Source: a virus
Direction: 5' to 3' (one strand)
Length of the DNA stretch: 59,671 nt
IMG/VR virus record: IMGVR_UViG_3300032311_000698
Location: 1-59,671 of that record
Below are positions 17,007-25,578 of this stretch, one piece after another. The position numbers and the translations under genes were made by a program. The notes beneath the pieces are model-generated. The model did no database searches. It was not told the DNA's origin and worked only from the letters and a program-made list of their open reading frames with translations. Position 1 is the stretch's first letter; each line of letters opens with the position of its first letter.

Positions 17007-17576
17007 ATGCCTAAAAAGATCGCAATTTGTGTAGGCCACAGCCGTTCAGGCGACAAGGGTGCGGTGAATACCGACTGTGTCACTGAATGGGCCTTCAACA
17101 AACCGCTGGCAGATCGCACAGCGGAACTTCTTCGTGACGCAAAGCATGATGTCAAAGTCTGGTCCAAATACAATGGCTCCGAATACAGTAGTGCAATGAG
17201 TTGGATCGCGAAGCAGATTCAGGAATACGGAGCTGATGTCGCTATCGAGCTTCACTTCAACTCCGCCGGACCGAACGCTGAGGGCCACGAGTTCTTGCAT
17301 TGGCATCGCTCTGGCCGCTCTGCCCGACTCGCTTCTTGCTTCCACTTCTCGTTCAAAGAGTTTTTCCCAACTAGAAAAGCTAGAGGACCAAAAGCCATAT
17401 CTGGCATGAATAGGGGTTCCGCTTTCCTTCAACGGACCCACTGTCCGGCTGTCATTCTCGAACCCTATTTCGGCAGCAATGTCGAAGAGACCGCTTTTTA
17501 TTCCGCACGTCGCGAGGAACTTGCCAGAGCTTACGCAGACGCCATCCTCAACTGGCTCGCATCAGAGAGACCGTGA
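17007..17576 (+). CDS. N-acetylmuramoyl-L-alanine amidase (Amidase_3-type endolysin)
   Basis: Cleaves the bond between N-acetylmuramic acid and the stem peptide to lyse the cell. The 189 residues show the zinc-site layout of Amidase_3: GH at H11, E27 in VTEW, H83 in ELHFNS, and the catalytic Glu E152 in ILEPYFGSN. It is a single catalytic domain without a recognisable cell-wall binding domain and without a signal peptide, so release depends on the holin. The gene has a weak AGAAAGG sequence 9-10 bases before the ATG and overlaps the next gene by 4 bases (GTGA). Confidence 0.9.
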   Translation: MPKKIAICVGHSRSGDKGAVNTDCVTEWAFNKPLADRTAELLRDAKHDVKVWSKYNGSEYSSAMSWIAKQIQEYGADVAIELHFNSAGPNAEGHEFLHWHRSGRSARLASCFHFSFKEFFPTRKARGPKAISGMNRGSAFLQRTHCPAVILEPYFGSNVEETAFYSARREELARAYADAILNWLASERP

Positions 17577-17719
17577 AACCAGACCCATCCAAATCCAAGT
17601 CCAAGAAACAGGTCGCCTATCTACTCTCCAAAGTAAGCCCGCTCTCCAAGAAGCAGCAGGGCAAGCTGAAGGGCGAGCTACACAGCGGAACCGTTAAGGT
17701 CAAGAAGGAGAAGATGTGA
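17573..17719 (+). CDS. Small Lys-rich protein overlapping the endolysin
   Basis: A 48-residue, very basic protein (KPDPSKSKSKKQ, then LSPLSKKQQGKLKGELH-like helix) that starts with GTG and overlaps the amidase stop by GTGA. The start overlap suggests translational coupling. It resembles the small Lys-rich proteins often seen near phage lysis genes, but the function is unknown. Confidence 0.5.
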   Translation: MKPDPSKSKSKKQVAYLLSKVSPLSKKQQGKLKGELHSGTVKVKKEKM

Positions 17720-17765
17720 GTAGTAGGTCAAGCCAGACTTGATCTATTTAACGCATTTCAAACTT

Positions 17766-18071
17766 ATGAAAAACAAGTGGCCAAAGACCATCATGGTTGC
17801 AGGTAGGCGGGTACGTCTACTCTTCTGCGATCTCGATGACACTTACGGCCAATATAAGCACGACCTCAAGACCATTGAGATTAGTCGTGCGATATCAGAC
17901 TCTGCCAAATTGATCACGATCCGCCACGAACTGATGGAGGCTGCATTGCTTCTTTCCGGAGTAGGATTCGCTGATCGGTATGAGCAGGAACCAGTGGTTC
18001 GTTGTATGGAGGAAATCTTTTTTCCAGCATACGAAGGATTCCTAAAACGTATAGCCAAATCTAATGCTTGA
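17766..18071 (+). CDS. Small HExxx (metallopeptidase-like) protein
   Basis: A 101-residue protein. The core reads LITIRHELMEAALLLSG: an H-E pair on a helix with an acidic residue four positions on, as in the zinc-site helix of small ImmA/IrrE-like and related phage proteins. Further Glu residues follow (CMEEIFFPAYEGFL). I chose the ATG at 17766; an upstream TTG at 17739 would add 9 residues without support. It is between the lysis genes and the nuclease-like gene, which it overlaps by 8 bases. Whether it is a peptidase is not shown; the second metal ligand is not obvious. Confidence 0.55.
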   Translation: MKNKWPKTIMVAGRRVRLLFCDLDDTYGQYKHDLKTIEISRAISDSAKLITIRHELMEAALLLSGVGFADRYEQEPVVRCMEEIFFPAYEGFLKRIAKSNA

Positions 18072-18618
18072 TCAATTCAAACCCGTTGCAGACGGGGGGT
18101 TTATAGAGTTCCGTCCTTCTGGCGAGGATTTTAAGTTGGCAGCTGAACGGTCTGAGCGGATGGGCGTTCTAGCAAACTCTTACACAAGAGGAGCGGGCCG
18201 GATGAGTGGGATGCTTGGAGAGATTGCGGTAGAGAAATATCTTGGTGGGATAATCGACCACTGTGAAGGATTCTCCAAGAGCTACGACCTAAAGACAAAT
18301 TCCGGAATCACGATCGAGGTCAAAACAAAGAGGGCTCGCTCTATTCCAAAGCCTGAATATGTGGCTTCAGTTGAATTAAAAAAGACACACATGTTCGAGA
18401 ACGATCTATTTGTGTTCCTTCGTTCACATGATTCGATGGTAAAATTGTGGATGCTTGGATGGATCAAGACCAATTCTTTCAAGCGGAGAGCGGACTTTAA
18501 AAAAGCAGGTGAACCCGACGGAGATAGCGGGTTCACCTTTCGTGTGGATGGCTATCACATCCCGATCAGTAAGCTCAAGAAGATGGAGGATCTCCAAAGC
18601 TATCTTGGCTCCTGCTGA
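18064..18618 (+). CDS. PD-(D/E)XK nuclease-like protein
   Basis: A 184-residue protein. RMSGMLGEIAVEKYLGG is followed by SYDLKTNSGITIEVKTKRARS, which has the layout of the PD-(D/E)XK nuclease core: a Glu on the first helix (GE), an Asp in YDL and the E-V-K triad. The C-terminal half is basic. It overlaps the preceding gene by 8 bases and the convergent primase-helicase gene by 44 bases. It could be an endonuclease for replication or packaging, or a restriction-like enzyme. The core motif is good, the biological role is open. Confidence 0.6.
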   Translation: MLDQFKPVADGGFIEFRPSGEDFKLAAERSERMGVLANSYTRGAGRMSGMLGEIAVEKYLGGIIDHCEGFSKSYDLKTNSGITIEVKTKRARSIPKPEYVASVELKKTHMFENDLFVFLRSHDSMVKLWMLGWIKTNSFKRRADFKKAGEPDGDSGFTFRVDGYHIPISKLKKMEDLQSYLGSC

Positions 18619-20749
18619 TATCGTACTTCGGATTCATATTGACCTCCCACATCTTCCCGCCTCCTTGCCCGAACGAACGGACTGGGCGGACATGCGTGTT
18701 ACTTCTGAAGGCTTCTTCCATCGTGGCCATGCCACGGCGAACGAATTCAAGGTTGCCAGACATGCCGACGGCGCGACCGTTGTTGAGGTCGTGGAGAGCA
18801 ACTTGGAATTCGGTGAGCGTTCCGGTCCAATGGGTAAGGTCTTTGTTGTAGTCGCGGAGACGCTTCACAAAGAACTCGACCAGTTCAGCCACAGAGCTAC
18901 GGCTTGAGTTGTCGTAGGCAGCAGATGCAATGGTTTCGTCGATATAACTCTTCACACCGAAACGGCTGGCATCGTCGATCTCCGCCGGAACATCCCAATC
19001 CAAAAGCCACTTGGCGAAGTATGGGAGTTCCGAAGCGATCACCTGTTCCAGTTTACCATTCGGAGGGAAGCTACTTGTTGCTTTATTGCTAATCCGCAGT
19101 GCCATCAATTTATCCCTGTTACTGGAATCCAGAGACGGGATAACTGAAAGGCTGTTCGCGTCCATGTTCAATGAGAAGATTACCCGTCCGGTCCAAGGAA
19201 CCGAAATGGCGTCAACATATTTAGCGTGGTACTCGATACGCGGATTGGCAACTGCACGTTTAATGAGTTCGGTAGCTTTCCGCTGGTCTTGGAAAGAAGC
19301 CGCTGACGTCGTGTCGTCAATCACCCACGCAGCTACGCGAGCCAAGTCTTTGTTGAATCTGGTCTGTCCAGACAGATAGTCCGAAGCGTCTGCATACCCA
19401 CCGACGAGTTGCGAGATAACCCTATTTGACAGGAGCGACTTACCCTTATTCGTGGGGCCGACAAGCAGCATAGCCTGTCCTTGGACGAACTGACGATTGA
19501 GTACCGCTGAGTAAAATCGCTTCAGCCACGCATACAAGTATTCAACGGTTGGCCTGCTTCCGGAATTATGGAACAGTTGGCCGAGCCATTGATTGATGAA
19601 CGGCCAATTTGCTACATCTCCGTTGTCGGCGGGCTCGATCGGGTTGATGTTGGCATTGTTGAGGATCCGGTGACTGTTGTATGTCACAACACGATCGTTC
19701 GAGAAAACCACTGGAGCGATCTCGTCGATACGATTCTGGTTGTTAATTACCAAAATTGCTGCTTCCAGCTCCGACAACGGCTGCCCCTTCTTCGGCTTTG
19801 GATTGAATCCAAACTGGCGAAGTTCGAGAATAAGCTGGTCCTTGGGGATATCTACAGCGGTGCTATGGAGAAGTTTGTAGTGACACTTTCCGTTGAACCA
19901 ATATTGATCGAGGAGATTGCCGAGTTTCTTTTGCTCATAGTCTTGAACAAACTTCGCGCCCAAAATCTCTCGCCATGAGACGAAGCCTTTTCCGGCACGG
20001 TCGCTGTAACAGACTACGCCATCTTCGACAATCTGACACCCCTCACGATCGATGCCATCATCGATCCAGAATAGTGGGCCGCGAGATCCGATATCGAATT
20101 CCCCAACCCAACGATTCGGGAAACGCTTTTGGATTTCAGATTCCAACACATCCATCGGGATGGACGTCTCGCTAGTCTGTGGTGGCTTTTCTTTCGCCGC
20201 TTTCATCAAAGCTGTTTGGTAGACAGCTGACGGGACTTTACCGCCGATCTTGACCCAATCTTCTCCGAGTTCAAAGTACTGATTCGGTTTGAGTGACGTG
20301 GTATCGAACCCAGCGAAGACGCGGTCTACCTTCAACGAATCTTTGAGATGCTTCATGAAGATCTCGAACATCTCCATCGTAATGGGGAGGCGGTCTTCAA
20401 ATTCCCATACAAGGCGTACATAACCAGAATAGGTTTTTGAACGCCACGTCGGCATCTTGTCTCCACACTTCATCTTGATAGCGTTGTCGATGGTATCCCA
20501 ATCGACTGGCGCGTCATAGTCTGCAACAACTCCATAGATTGCCGCCGGAGGGTTCTCATTGGTTACTCGTTTAGACGGAGCATCTCCTTCGACGGTACTA
20601 TAGAATACGTGGTCGGTACTGGCGTCTGAACACCATGATCGGTAGGCGGCTTTGCTTTTGTGTTTTTGTTTTGGTTTTGGGAGTCCGCTCAAGTCGGACG
20701 ATTTCTTAGCTTCTGATGAACGTAGGTTCTTAATGTATCGGTATGTCAT
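18575..20749 (-). CDS. Primase-helicase (D5-like) protein
   Basis: A 724-residue replication protein. The N-terminal ~190 residues resemble an archaeo-eukaryotic primase-type module (VVADYDAP near residue 75, VRLVWEFEDRLP near 111, FDTTSLKPNQYFELG near 148). The middle contains a D5-like region. The C-terminal ATPase has Walker A GPTNKGKS (431-438), Walker B WVIDD (475-479) and a downstream sensor region (RVIFSLNMDANSL), which is the SF3/D5-like helicase pattern. It would open the fork and lay primers for the polymerase gene just upstream, with which it overlaps by ATGA. It is convergent with the nuclease-like gene over 44 bases. Confidence 0.8.
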   Translation of the reverse strand: MTYRYIKNLRSSEAKKSSDLSGLPKPKQKHKSKAAYRSWCSDASTDHVFYSTVEGDAPSKRVTNENPPAAIYGVVADYDAPVDWDTIDNAIKMKCGDKMPTWRSKTYSGYVRLVWEFEDRLPITMEMFEIFMKHLKDSLKVDRVFAGFDTTSLKPNQYFELGEDWVKIGGKVPSAVYQTALMKAAKEKPPQTSETSIPMDVLESEIQKRFPNRWVGEFDIGSRGPLFWIDDGIDREGCQIVEDGVVCYSDRAGKGFVSWREILGAKFVQDYEQKKLGNLLDQYWFNGKCHYKLLHSTAVDIPKDQLILELRQFGFNPKPKKGQPLSELEAAILVINNQNRIDEIAPVVFSNDRVVTYNSHRILNNANINPIEPADNGDVANWPFINQWLGQLFHNSGSRPTVEYLYAWLKRFYSAVLNRQFVQGQAMLLVGPTNKGKSLLSNRVISQLVGGYADASDYLSGQTRFNKDLARVAAWVIDDTTSAASFQDQRKATELIKRAVANPRIEYHAKYVDAISVPWTGRVIFSLNMDANSLSVIPSLDSSNRDKLMALRISNKATSSFPPNGKLEQVIASELPYFAKWLLDWDVPAEIDDASRFGVKSYIDETIASAAYDNSSRSSVAELVEFFVKRLRDYNKDLTHWTGTLTEFQVALHDLNNGRAVGMSGNLEFVRRGMATMEEAFRSNTHVRPVRSFGQGGGKMWEVNMNPKYDISRSQDSFGDPPSS

Positions 20750-22506
20750 TTTGTGTATTTAGTGAGAATTGCTCCTTCAGCAGCGAGTGGGATATCTGGA
20801 ATCCACTCCGGTGGGGTAGACATAATCTTGATCACGCGCTGGAGATCGAGATTAGCAGTTTCTTCTGGAACTTCCAGCACTACTTCATCGTGGACGTGGA
20901 AAATAATTTTCAAGCCCGCATCGTGAATCCGGCAAAGCATATCGCAGAAGATGTCTCTGGCAAGGGCTTGGCTGGCGTTTTCGGCCAGCAGGCCGCCGTA
21001 GACCTTGACGGGCATTTTCTTGGAATGCTTATTCATCATGGCTATATATTGTGTACGTCCTTTCTGAGACACAGCCTGTAGATGCCCGTAGTTCAGGGAC
21101 CGCCCAGACGGGAGGTCGATTGAGAACTCATCTTGCTGATCTCTCGACAGACCCATGTTTTCGTTGTACTTGCGCCAGAGAGACACAACCTTTTTCATTT
21201 TGGTCCTGTAAAGGTTGACTGCGCCTTCCGCTTCGAGCGGATCCATCTTGGAGATCATGGCGAACTTCTCCGGACCGCAGCCGTAACCGCAGCCGAGAAC
21301 GATTGCCTTGACCATGTGACGGGTCTTCGGATCATTCTCCCGCATCGACCCTTTATCCTTATTCCAGAGTCCGAAACGGACTGCGAAGGCTTCGTAGATG
21401 TCGTCGCTCGCTGCGATCTCTGCCATCGTATCTTTGTCTTCGGCGAGCCAGCAGAGGGTACGTACTTCGATCTGCGAGAGGTCAACCGCCAACAGACGGT
21501 ATCCTTTCGCGGGTGCGATGAGCGATCGAAGGTCAACGCCGAACATCTCTCCGCGTGGGAGGTTTTGAAGATTCAGGTTTCCGCCGGATCCGGAGAACCT
21601 TCCGGTGTGGGCTCCGAAATACATCAGTCCGCCGTAGAATCTCCCATCGCCCATCGTCGCCTTATCGAAGGATTCAAGTTTCCGTTTAAGGGAGTTGATG
21701 CGCCTATAGTTACGGACAGCATTGATCCATGGATATTGTTCGCTGTTGGAATCTAAAAACTCATTGGCTTCGTCGCTGTCCAGCGCAAGGCTTGCCGGAG
21801 GCTCCAGACCGTTCTTCCGGCACTCATCGTTGAACGCGATGCGGCTGAGTACTGGTCTTTCACCAACCCAAGGAATAGCTTCCTCTGTGTTGAAAAGGGT
21901 TTGATTGATTCCGGCAATGCTTTCGTGGAGCAGATCTGCGTTAATCGGGATGCCATTGAAGACAGCTTTGCGGTTGACGAAGCTGATTCTCCGCTCACGT
22001 TCCGACCACTTGTCGGATAGTTTCTGCCAAAGCTCCAAGCAGTAATCGGAGTCCTTGATCGCGTATTCAATAACCTCTTTCTGGAAATCGGCGGTCATGG
22101 CAGACCACTTCTTTCCGCTCATGTTGTCCCGCGTGGATTTGTCCACCGTTATTCCGAGCACTACAGCGGAAGCGTTTTTAAGACTTCTCGGAAGTCCGAG
22201 ACAGGCTACCATGTCGGCGGTGCAGTGCCACTCTGCGAAATCGATGGCGGGCCACCATTTGTTTTCAACTCCGAAATAATACAGGTGTTGGTCGAAAGAA
22301 GCGTTGTGAGAAAGGATACGATTGCCGTTTAATATTGACCAATCAAAATCGGCAGGAGCGCCACAAAATTTAGTACCGTCATCTCCAACTACCGACATGA
22401 GGTAGGCGTCGAAGTTGGGGTGGGAGAAATAGCCGCGAGGGCCAAAAGTAGTGATTGAACACTGTTTGTCGTAGTACGACTCGAAGTCTAGAGCGTAAGT
22501 TTTCAT
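20746..22506 (-). CDS. Family A DNA polymerase with 3'-5' exonuclease
   Basis: Replicative polymerase, 586 residues from the ATG at 22506 (MKTYALDFES); a longer frame to 22617 would overlap the preceding gene and the hairpin between them. Exonuclease motifs: D7 and E9 in DFES, HNASFD (D72), YAIKDSDY. Polymerase motif A AVDLSQIEVR (D342), motif B R396-x3-K400-x3-L404-x3-Y408, motif C HVHDE (D540). The position equal to E. coli Pol I Phe762 is Leu404. The gene overlaps the primase-helicase by ATGA and is preceded by a strong hairpin. Residue assignments are read directly from the sequence. Confidence 0.95.
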   Translation of the reverse strand: MKTYALDFESYYDKQCSITTFGPRGYFSHPNFDAYLMSVVGDDGTKFCGAPADFDWSILNGNRILSHNASFDQHLYYFGVENKWWPAIDFAEWHCTADMVACLGLPRSLKNASAVVLGITVDKSTRDNMSGKKWSAMTADFQKEVIEYAIKDSDYCLELWQKLSDKWSERERRISFVNRKAVFNGIPINADLLHESIAGINQTLFNTEEAIPWVGERPVLSRIAFNDECRKNGLEPPASLALDSDEANEFLDSNSEQYPWINAVRNYRRINSLKRKLESFDKATMGDGRFYGGLMYFGAHTGRFSGSGGNLNLQNLPRGEMFGVDLRSLIAPAKGYRLLAVDLSQIEVRTLCWLAEDKDTMAEIAASDDIYEAFAVRFGLWNKDKGSMRENDPKTRHMVKAIVLGCGYGCGPEKFAMISKMDPLEAEGAVNLYRTKMKKVVSLWRKYNENMGLSRDQQDEFSIDLPSGRSLNYGHLQAVSQKGRTQYIAMMNKHSKKMPVKVYGGLLAENASQALARDIFCDMLCRIHDAGLKIIFHVHDEVVLEVPEETANLDLQRVIKIMSTPPEWIPDIPLAAEGAILTKYTK

Positions 22507-22528
22507 GTTATTTTTAGGCAAAAAGATG

Positions 22529-22561
22529 CCCCACGCGTAGCAGATATAACTACACGTGGGG
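22529..22561 (-). terminator. Hairpin with U-rich tail between the small gene and the polymerase
   Basis: A 12-bp stem (22529-22540 with 22550-22561, one G-U pair) and a 9-base loop, followed on the minus strand by CATCTTTTTG. It lies 12 bases after the stop of the upstream small gene and 22 bases before the polymerase ATG. It could be a partial terminator (attenuator) that reduces transcription into the polymerase gene. Confidence 0.75.
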
Positions 22562-22573
22562 TCTTTGGTTTTA

Positions 22574-22780
22574 TTACTTGAATTCGACGACGTTTTCCGG
22601 AGTCGTGTCGAGTTCAAACTCTAGTTGCTCTGGGATACTCTGCAAAGCGAGTCCCATTGCTTCGGTGAAACTGATGATGCGGTCTCGTTGTGCGGTAAGT
22701 TTCTCAATGTTCTGAGAAAGTTCTGCGATAACTTTGGACGCGTGTTCAATTTCTTCTCTGATGATTTGATGTGGAGTCAT
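22574..22780 (-). CDS. Small coiled-coil protein
   Basis: A 68-residue helical protein (IREEIEHASKVIAELSQNIEKLTAQRDRI), probably a short coiled coil, with an acidic C-terminus. It lies 4 bases after the stop of the single-strand-binding-like gene and just before the hairpin upstream of the polymerase. A replication accessory role is possible by position only; no family is recognised. Confidence 0.65.
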   Translation of the reverse strand: MTPHQIIREEIEHASKVIAELSQNIEKLTAQRDRIISFTEAMGLALQSIPEQLEFELDTTPENVVEFK

Positions 22781-22784
22781 AATA

Positions 22785-23429
22785 TTATGCGTTAAAGGAT
22801 GAGAGGAATTCTGCGACTGCTTCTGGCGTTTGGTTGTTTGTCGCCGTCAGAGACGGGACGTACCAGCTGTATTTGCCCTTCTCCATAAGTTGAGTCTGGA
22901 AACTCCAGATACGGTTTTGGATCGGTGTGGTGCGGTTAAAGGCAGCGAATGTAGCCAGACGTTTGAAGGTCTGCCTATATGCGTCTTTAGCCACATACAG
23001 TTTAGCAAGCGCATAGTTCTCGTCACCAATCGGAAACGCATATGCTTCATCATCGGTATTACCTTCCGGCTGTTTGAAGAGCAGGATGATATCGGCAAAT
23101 TCAAGGATCGGCCAGTCTGAGTCCAGAGCCAATTTCTTGGAATCGTCTGGGGTAGTTGCGATACGTGGGATCATATCGGAATCAAACGGGACGTCTTCTT
23201 TCCATGCCTTCGTTGCGGACACCACTACGACCTCACCAGTTTGTTCTGGCTTGAGTAGCGTGTATTTCTTATCCAATACAAGGCTGCCAGTAGAGGCTTC
23301 GATGTCGGATGTTTTTTGGACGACATTGACACGTGGGATGTCGATATCACTTGCGTCAATCATCAAGCCGCTCTGGTTGGTGATAACGTTATTATTTTGT
23401 GCGACTAGCACTTCGGTTTCTTCACTCAT
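22785..23429 (-). CDS. Putative single-stranded DNA-binding protein
   Basis: A 214-residue protein next to the Cas4-like nuclease and the polymerase. It begins with a disordered stretch and then SDIDIPRVNVVQKTSDIEASTGSLVLDKKYTLL, continues with GEVVVVSATKAWKEDVPFDSD and a core YALAKLYVAKDAYRQTFKRLATFAAFN, and ends with a flexible tail ending in EAVAEFLSSFNA. This layout and neighbourhood match a family of phage replication or recombination ssDNA-binding-like proteins that I recall next to similar nucleases. No DNA-binding motif is diagnostic, so the function is inferred. Confidence 0.55.
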   Translation of the reverse strand: MSEETEVLVAQNNNVITNQSGLMIDASDIDIPRVNVVQKTSDIEASTGSLVLDKKYTLLKPEQTGEVVVVSATKAWKEDVPFDSDMIPRIATTPDDSKKLALDSDWPILEFADIILLFKQPEGNTDDEAYAFPIGDENYALAKLYVAKDAYRQTFKRLATFAAFNRTTPIQNRIWSFQTQLMEKGKYSWYVPSLTATNNQTPEAVAEFLSSFNA

Positions 23430-23467
23430 GTTATTAGCTTCTAGCTTCTGTTGTTTGTTGTTTGTGG

Positions 23468-24583
23468 TTACGACAGCGTGTATCGCGTGTCGGATGTTTC
23501 GATGATGCCCGCATTTTGACAGGCGTCAACAAAATCTTGAGAAATTTTTTTCTTTTCTGATTTTTCTACTTTGTCCGCAATTACTTTGGACACTTTGTTC
23601 ATGGAGACGGTAGCTGATTCCAGTACTTCTTCGAAATTAAGGCCGAAATCCATAGCGATGCCAACTAGAGTTTGGTTGTCAACAATCTTTTTTGTAGACC
23701 CCATCGAGCGGAGCCGAAGGGACGGGAACTCAGTTCCGTTCTTCGCAAGCTCGACGGTTCTGGCGCGTAGCCTATCCGACCAGTTCGACACTACCTTTGC
23801 AACAGCCCAAAGTTCTTCAAGTACCGCTGGATCTTCGGTGTTCTCCAAATCTACATCGGGAAGTTGTGGGTCAATCTTTCTCGCCACTTCCAGAACAAGC
23901 CCGCCCAAAGCCGGACAGATGTCTTCGTAACGGCAGAAGCGGCAATTGGGAGTTGGTGTCAGATCTTCCAGAGCTGGCTTGCCACCGATCCACTTTGGTC
24001 TTGTGGCTTCTGCTTTGAGGATAGCGGTGCTGAGTTCCTGTACCAGTGAGTCGTAGTGTTCCGATCTCTTGAATGTGTAGTGAAGAGACTGGTCGTGTTG
24101 CGGCACATAGAACACGAATGTAATTTCCTCTACATCGGGAAACTTCTGGAACGCTCCGACGACATACGCTTTCGCTTGCCAGTTCTTTTCCGGTGGGTCG
24201 ATGATACTGATGCCCGTCTTGTAGTCTGCCATCACAGCGTTTCCGGATTCAAGAATCAGGAATCGGTCGCACGTACCCCATGTCTCTGTACCGTTGAGGG
24301 TTACAGTAACTTGAATCTCGTTGTACTCCTCAGTGATGTTTCCAAAGTTATTCAGGAACTCTTTTTCCATCGCTACGATCTTCTCGTAGATATCCAGTTC
24401 CTGTTCGTTGTGTAGGGCGGACGGGTCGAAGATCTCCAACGCCTCATGGATTCGAGTACCCATTTCAGCGGCAGCGTTTGTGCCTTCCCGTCCGTGGAAT
24501 CCCGCACATTTCGATACGTACTTGAGGGACGATGGCGAGAACTCTGCGTGTCCACGCGAGCTGTGGTCTGGTTGTTGTTTCAT
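23468..24583 (-). CDS. Cas4/RecB-like (DUF2800-type) exonuclease with iron-sulphur site
   Basis: A 371-residue nuclease for recombination or end processing. The active site is readable: H46 (RIHEAL), D106 (GTCDRF), D120-x-K122 (MADYKTG) and Q136 (QAKAYVVG), the RecB/Cas4 pattern. Cys26, Cys214, Cys217 and Cys223 (SKC at the front and CRFCRYEDIC later) match the four ligands of a 4Fe-4S cluster in Cas4-like proteins. The C-terminal ~140 residues are helical with a Lys-rich segment. It precedes the ssDNA-binding-like gene and overlaps the upstream small gene by ATGA. No CRISPR array is present, so it is a phage recombination nuclease. Confidence 0.88.
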   Translation of the reverse strand: MKQQPDHSSRGHAEFSPSSLKYVSKCAGFHGREGTNAAAEMGTRIHEALEIFDPSALHNEQELDIYEKIVAMEKEFLNNFGNITEEYNEIQVTVTLNGTETWGTCDRFLILESGNAVMADYKTGISIIDPPEKNWQAKAYVVGAFQKFPDVEEITFVFYVPQHDQSLHYTFKRSEHYDSLVQELSTAILKAEATRPKWIGGKPALEDLTPTPNCRFCRYEDICPALGGLVLEVARKIDPQLPDVDLENTEDPAVLEELWAVAKVVSNWSDRLRARTVELAKNGTEFPSLRLRSMGSTKKIVDNQTLVGIAMDFGLNFEEVLESATVSMNKVSKVIADKVEKSEKKKISQDFVDACQNAGIIETSDTRYTLS

Positions 24584-24849
24584 TCGGTTACGATGATCAA
24601 AAGTTTTTCGTTCCGCTCAATAGAGACAATCTTTTTGTTTGGCAATTTCGGGTGGTATTCCCGCAACGATGTGCCGACACTAATGAACGGCCCGCCAGAA
24701 GGATCAACAAAACTGATTCCGTTTTCATCGCTCCCGAATCGGGCTACAGGATTCACGAACGAGATCAAATACTTTTTGGGTTTTAGTTTGGTAAGGGTAC
24801 ATGAATGGCCATTACGGCCCATGATTTTAAACGGTTCAATTTTCTTCAT
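24580..24849 (-). CDS. Small protein with a GPFI motif
   Basis: An 89-residue basic protein, starting MKKIEPFKIMGRNGHSC. It has a motif ISFVDPSGGPFISVG also seen in weaker form in the 78-residue protein at 26890-27126 (ISIVDEAAGPFIEMRQ), so the two may be distant paralogues. It overlaps the nuclease gene by ATGA and the upstream gene by 14 bases. The function is unknown; small soluble early protein is all that can be said. Confidence 0.6.
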   Translation of the reverse strand: MKKIEPFKIMGRNGHSCTLTKLKPKKYLISFVNPVARFGSDENGISFVDPSGGPFISVGTSLREYHPKLPNKKIVSIERNEKLLIIVTE

Positions 24850-25024
24850 CTTCTTTAATTTGTTGTGTAATCTCTTTGATTGCGATTTCTAGCAAATCCA
24901 TTTCTGCTGTGAGTATTTGTGTAGATCCTAACTTTTCTTTTTTGGCTCTTCTGAAATAAGCCTCTTTAAGGGCAGTCAGGATTAGTTTCTGTATTATTTG
25001 TTTCTCTATCTGTTCTGTTTTCAT
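24836..25024 (-). CDS. Small helical protein
   Basis: A 62-residue, Lys/Glu-rich, fully helical protein (MKTEQIEKQIIQKLILTALK, ending IKEDEEN). It overlaps its downstream neighbour by 14 bases and its upstream neighbour by 59 bases. The overlaps are typical of this dense early cluster. No family is recognised. Confidence 0.5.
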   Translation of the reverse strand: MKTEQIEKQIIQKLILTALKEAYFRRAKKEKLGSTQILTAEMDLLEIAIKEITQQIKEDEEN

Positions 25025-25145
25025 GTGATTGTTCTAAAGCTATTTGTCTCCACCTCTCAGCCTCTGCTTTCCATAACGCTGCTTCTTTGATCGCTGCGTT
25101 TTTGTCGGCAATAATCGTTGAGATGGCGTCGTCTACAGCACTCAT
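24966..25145 (-). CDS. Small helical protein (59 residues)
   Basis: A 59-residue protein (MSAVDDAISTIIADKNAAIK, WKAEAERWRQIALEQ). Its ATG overlaps the stop of the zinc-ribbon gene upstream by ATGA, which is the main support, but it overlaps the downstream 62-residue frame by 59 bases, so one of the two may be wrong. It appears to be a short coiled coil. Confidence 0.45.
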   Translation of the reverse strand: MSAVDDAISTIIADKNAAIKEAALWKAEAERWRQIALEQSHENRTDRETNNTETNPDCP

Positions 25146-25354
25146 GATCGATTTTTAATTTTACGTTTGATGATGTTAAAGAGGGACATGTGTGCGATAA
25201 TTGAATCGAAATGTCGAAGACTTTTTTCGCACGACGGACAGACAGGTTCTCTCAGCCGTTCATCCGGTGCGTTGTTACGGCGTCCCTTTCGACCGCACAT
25301 CTTGCAGGTGTAGCGACGTGATGGCAACTTAGTAGAACTCTGGTGGTTTGACAT
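25142..25354 (-). CDS. Small zinc-ribbon protein
   Basis: A 70-residue basic protein with C-K-M-C and C-P-S-C pairs (CKMCGRKGRR ... CPSCEKSL) that suggest one zinc ribbon. I start it at the ATG at 25354 because a longer frame to 25429 would overlap the upstream gene deeply. It is followed by ATGA overlap with the 59-residue gene. DNA- or RNA-binding is a reasonable but unproved role. Confidence 0.6.
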   Translation of the reverse strand: MSNHQSSTKLPSRRYTCKMCGRKGRRNNAPDERLREPVCPSCEKSLRHFDSIIAHMSLFNIIKRKIKNRS

Positions 25355-25574
25355 TTCTGAAGGGGTTTCCGCTTTTAGGTGGGTGTACTCCGTCCATCCA
25401 GAACGTCTGCGCTTGCGTTGTTCTGGCAAAGCCCACGCACATCAGGATCTCGAAATACGCTGACGGGTATTGTTCGGCCAGACGCATGGCTTCTGCCTGT
25501 GCGGCTTCAAGTGTGGCGTGGCGTACTTTAGGTGCGCTATTGTTGTATCGGTATACGTAGTAGTATGGTTTCAT
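25329..25574 (-). CDS. Hypothetical protein with aromatic N-terminus
   Basis: An 81-residue protein with a distinctive start (MKPYYYVYRYNNSAPKVRH), then an Ala-rich helix (EAAQAEAMRLAEQYPSAYFEIL), and ends in PFRNVKPPEFY. It sits in the overlapping leftward early cluster. The fold resembles a small alpha/beta domain, but the family is unknown. Confidence 0.55.
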   Translation of the reverse strand: MKPYYYVYRYNNSAPKVRHATLEAAQAEAMRLAEQYPSAYFEILMCVGFARTTQAQTFWMDGVHPPKSGNPFRNVKPPEFY

Positions 25575-25578
25575 AGAT

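Noticed and set aside
23468-24583. CRISPR-Cas link for the Cas4-like gene
   Set aside because: No CRISPR array, no Cas1 or other Cas gene in the window. The gene is a phage recombination-type nuclease.
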